Of a stretch of 64,000 nt of DNA, positions 61,302 to 64,000 are shown piece after piece. Source of the DNA: CAVWZH01 sp963765285 (GTDB taxonomy: Bacteria > Acidobacteriota > Terriglobia > Terriglobales > Acidobacteriaceae); the NCBI GenBank assembly GCA_963765285.1, contig CAVXVR010000009.1:1-64000 (forward strand), given 5' to 3'. The first letter of the stretch is position 1. The number at the start of each line of letters is the position of its first letter. The position numbers and the translations under genes were made by a program. A model generated the notes under the pieces. That model was given only the letters and a program-made list of their open reading frames with translations, made no database searches and was not told the origin of the DNA.

Positions 61302-64000
61302 TCCGCGGCCTGATCGATTTTGCCCTGCGCAACCGGATCTTTGTGCTGAGCGTGACGCTGATCCTGTTTGTCTGGGGCATTATCTCGTTCCACAATCTGC
61401 CGATTGAGGCGTATCCCGACGTCGCGGACACCTACACGCAAATCGTGACGCAGTGGCCGGGGCATGCCGCGGAGGAGGTCGAACAGCAGATCACGGTTCC
61501 CCTGGAGGTTTTGCTCAACGGCGTTCCCCACATGACCCATCTCAGGTCGGCATCGCTCGCCGGGCTTTCGGTCATAACCATCATCTACGACGATGAAATC
61601 GCTACTTTCACTGCGCGGCAGGAGGTGCTCGACCGGCTGCAGCAAGCGACGCTTCCCACCAATGTGAACCCCGGATTAGGGCCGGATTACAGCCCGACCG
61701 GGCAGATCATGTTTTACACGCTGCAAAGCAGCAATCCGAAATATGACGTGATGGAGTTGAAGGCGCTGAACGACTGGTTCGTGAGGAACCAGTTGAAGTC
61801 GGTGCCCAATGTGATCGACGTCAATCCATTTGGCGGGCCGACCCGCGAATATCAGGTGCAGATTGATCCCGGCAAACTGGTTTCGTACGGATTGTCGCTC
61901 AGCCAGGTGGAGCAGGCGCTGGCCAACAACAACCTCAACGCCGGCGGCGGATTCATCGAACGCGGGGAACAGGCGCTAAATGTGCGCGCCGTGGGACTCA
62001 TGGCGAACACGGATGACATCGCGGCCACCGTGGTCAAGGTTGTAAATGGAACGCCGGTGCGGGTGCGCGATATCGCGGTGGTAACGCAAGGTCCGAAGGT
62101 ACGGCTGGGACAACTGGGAAAAGCCATACGGAGCGAGGATGGCACGATCGTTAACGATGACGATGTGGTGGAAGGGATTGTCCTGCTGAGGAAGGGAGCC
62201 GAGGCCGATACGACGCTGGATGCGCTTCACCAGAAAATTGCTGAACTCAACAAAGGCCGCCTGCCCAAGGGGGTGCGGATCGTTCCACATCTCGATCGCA
62301 GCGATCTTGTCCACTACACCACGCACACGGTCTTGCGAAATCTGACGGACGGCGTGCTGCTGGTGACGCTGATCTTGTTCCTGTTTCTGGGCAACGTCCG
62401 CAGTGCGCTGATTGTGACGTTCACCATTCCGTTTTCGCTTCTGTTTGCCGCCATCCTGCTGGACTTGAGCCACATTCCTGCCAACCTGCTGTCGTTGGGC
62501 GCGCTCGATTTCGGCATGGTGGTGGATGGTTCGGTGGTGATGGTGGAGAACATTTTGCGCCACACCGAGTTCGGCAAAGGGCACAAAACGTTCCTGGAGA
62601 TGATTGCCACCGCAGCGCATGAAGTGCAGAAGCCCGTGTTCTTCGCGCGCATCATCATCATCGTGGCGTACTTGCCGATCTTCACTCTGCAGCGAGTCGA
62701 GGGACGTTTGTTTCGCCCCATGGCGTGGACGGTGGCGTTTGCGCTGCTGGGGGCGTTGATGTTCGCGCTTCTCATCGCACCGGTGTTGTGCAGCTTTCTG
62801 TTTAAGGGAGAAGTGAAAGAGTGGCGCAACCCTGCCCTTGAGTTTCTCAGGGAACGCTACAGCCGCACGCTGGACTGGTGCTTCGATCATTTGAAACTTA
62901 CCCTCGGTTTGGGTGTGGCTGCGTTTGTGGTAATGCTCTTCCTGGCTTTCAGCGGGATTATCGGATCGGAGTTTCTGCCCCATCTAGATGAGGGCGCGAT
63001 TTGGGTTCGGGGCACGCTGGCTCCCAGCACGGGGCCATCTTCCAGCATTGCCATGTCGAAACAGGCACGACTGGTACTGGCCGATTTTCCTGAAGTGAAA
63101 CAAGTCGTCAGCCAGGTGGGACGCCCGGATGATGGCAGCGATGCCAGCGGCTTTTACAACGCGGAATTTTTTGTCGATCTGTGGCCGCGGTCGAAGTGGC
63201 GTCCCCAGTTCAAGACGAAAGATGAACTGATCGCGGCGATGGACAAGCAGTTGGAGAATTTTCCCGGCGTGGACTGGAACTTTTCTCAACCAATCTCTGA
63301 CAACGTGGAAGAAGCGGTCAGCGGAGTGAAGGGCGAGCTGGCAGTGAAGCTTTTCGGTCCGGATTTGAAGGTGTTGGAGGCCAAGGCCAACGAGATTCAG
63401 GACTTGATGAGCAAAATTCCAGGCGTCGCCGACCTGGGAACATTTCAGGTGCGAGGCCAGCCCAACGTGAACCTGGTGGTGGACCGGGCCGCAGCCGACC
63501 GCTTCGGCATCAACGTCAGCGATGTGCAGGATGCGGTGGAAACCGCGGTTGGTGGCAAAGCAGTGAGTCAGATTCTTGTGGGCGAGCAGCGGTATGACTT
63601 GACGGTGCGCTATCAGCAGCCCTTTCGGAAGTCGATAGAAGACATCGCGAATATTCGCATTCTGGCGCCCTCAGGCGAGCGCGTGTCGCTGGGACAGTTG
63701 TGCCAGATCAAACTCGAGGACGGCGCTTCCACGATTTACCGGGAAGGGAACTCGCGCTACATCGCCATTAAGTACAGTGTGCGCGGGCGCGATCTCGGCA
63801 GTACGGTGCGGCAGGCCATCGAAGAAGTCCGGCAAAAGGTGGAACTGCCTGAGGGCTATCACCTCGATTGGACGGGAGAATACGAGAGTCAGCAGCGGGC
63901 GAACCGGCGCCTGGCAATTATTGTTCCGATTACGCTGCTTTTGATGTCTTTTATTCTCTATTCCGCGTTTGGTTCGTGGAAGTGGGTGGGGCTCATTCTT
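61298..64000 (+). CDS. czcA: heavy-metal efflux RND pump (CzcA/CusA type), partial
   Basis: Proton-driven inner-membrane pump for heavy-metal cations. The ATG at 61298 overlaps the adaptor's TGA. 901 codons are present and the gene runs off the window, about 130-150 codons short of the family's usual length. It begins LIDFALRNRIFVLSVTLI, carries the porter-domain EVEQQITVPLEVLLNGVP segment, and the TM4 motif GALDFGMVVDGSVVMVEN with D404, D410 and E417. Such acidic TM4 residues mark the HME subgroup. The exact metal (Zn/Co/Ni/Cd or Cu/Ag) is not decided by what I can see. Confidence 0.94.
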   Translation, partial: MIRGLIDFALRNRIFVLSVTLILFVWGIISFHNLPIEAYPDVADTYTQIVTQWPGHAAEEVEQQITVPLEVLLNGVPHMTHLRSASLAGLSVITIIYDDEIATFTARQEVLDRLQQATLPTNVNPGLGPDYSPTGQIMFYTLQSSNPKYDVMELKALNDWFVRNQLKSVPNVIDVNPFGGPTREYQVQIDPGKLVSYGLSLSQVEQALANNNLNAGGGFIERGEQALNVRAVGLMANTDDIAATVVKVVNGTPVRVRDIAVVTQGPKVRLGQLGKAIRSEDGTIVNDDDVVEGIVLLRKGAEADTTLDALHQKIAELNKGRLPKGVRIVPHLDRSDLVHYTTHTVLRNLTDGVLLVTLILFLFLGNVRSALIVTFTIPFSLLFAAILLDLSHIPANLLSLGALDFGMVVDGSVVMVENILRHTEFGKGHKTFLEMIATAAHEVQKPVFFARIIIIVAYLPIFTLQRVEGRLFRPMAWTVAFALLGALMFALLIAPVLCSFLFKGEVKEWRNPALEFLRERYSRTLDWCFDHLKLTLGLGVAAFVVMLFLAFSGIIGSEFLPHLDEGAIWVRGTLAPSTGPSSSIAMSKQARLVLADFPEVKQVVSQVGRPDDGSDASGFYNAEFFVDLWPRSKWRPQFKTKDELIAAMDKQLENFPGVDWNFSQPISDNVEEAVSGVKGELAVKLFGPDLKVLEAKANEIQDLMSKIPGVADLGTFQVRGQPNVNLVVDRAAADRFGINVSDVQDAVETAVGGKAVSQILVGEQRYDLTVRYQQPFRKSIEDIANIRILAPSGERVSLGQLCQIKLEDGASTIYREGNSRYIAIKYSVRGRDLGSTVRQAIEEVRQKVELPEGYHLDWTGEYESQQRANRRLAIIVPITLLLMSFILYSAFGSWKWVGLIL

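Noticed and set aside
61976..62983. 335-codon open frame antisense to czcA
   Set aside because: It mirrors the pump gene, is Gln/His/Arg-rich in a way typical of antisense of GC-rich coding DNA, and has no motif.

Overview
The window reads as a chromosome segment of a GC-rich soil bacterium, most likely an Acidobacteriota (Terriglobia, Koribacter/Sulfotelmatobacter-like). This is inferred from the mix of genes: a FecR/YXW-rich exported protein, IPT/TIG lipoprotein metalloprotease, czcCBA with a small membrane leader gene, and dense GTGGG/CCCAC palindromes between genes. No rRNA, tRNA, CRISPR array or prophage was seen.

Layout. 0-5 kb: di-heme cytochrome c gene flanked by an exact 114-bp direct repeat, then a REP-associated tyrosine transposase (RAYT) bracketed by inverted 98-bp repeats, then VOC, DoxX and RibD-like genes. 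5-12 kb: beta-carbonic anhydrase, a MOSC/flavin/2Fe-2S fusion reductase, a frameshifted peroxiredoxin-like gene, a DoxX-glycosyltransferase pair, a nitroreductase-MarR operon with palindromic operators, and an alpha/beta hydrolase. 12-19 kb: NTF2-like protein, MazEF-type toxin-antitoxin, a DUF2064 transferase coupled to a membrane mannosyltransferase, a decayed TacAT-type remnant, and a coupled methyltransferase-radical SAM/SPASM pair. 19-24 kb: divergent isocitrate lyase and malate synthase (glyoxylate shunt), followed by a TPR-HTH protein. 24-33 kb: YkgJ-type cysteine protein, aldehyde dehydrogenase, a Tat-type TIM-barrel isomerase, and a Leloir galactose locus (galE-galT facing galK-SSS symporter-small membrane protein). 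33-41 kb: exopolysaccharide cluster (Wzz, Wzx, methyltransferase, Wzy fused to a GT4 glycosyltransferase, ExoA-like GT2). 41-58 kb: hydrolase, GGDEF-EAL protein with degenerate EAL, exported proteins, an NtrC-type two-component pair, a TPR protein and a secreted metzincin. 58-64 kb: czcCBA heavy-metal efflux operon, running off the right edge.

Two features stand out. First, at least 17 intergenic hairpins in the first 17.4 kb share a CCCAC/GTGGG clamp and a loop of exactly seven bases, while the middle of the stem changes in a compensated way; an intact RAYT lies among them. Second, seven genes that otherwise look intact are broken by one- or two-base indels, mostly single-base insertions. 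This pattern points to sequence or assembly error as much as to real gene decay, so those genes are described as complete functions with a reading-frame caveat.
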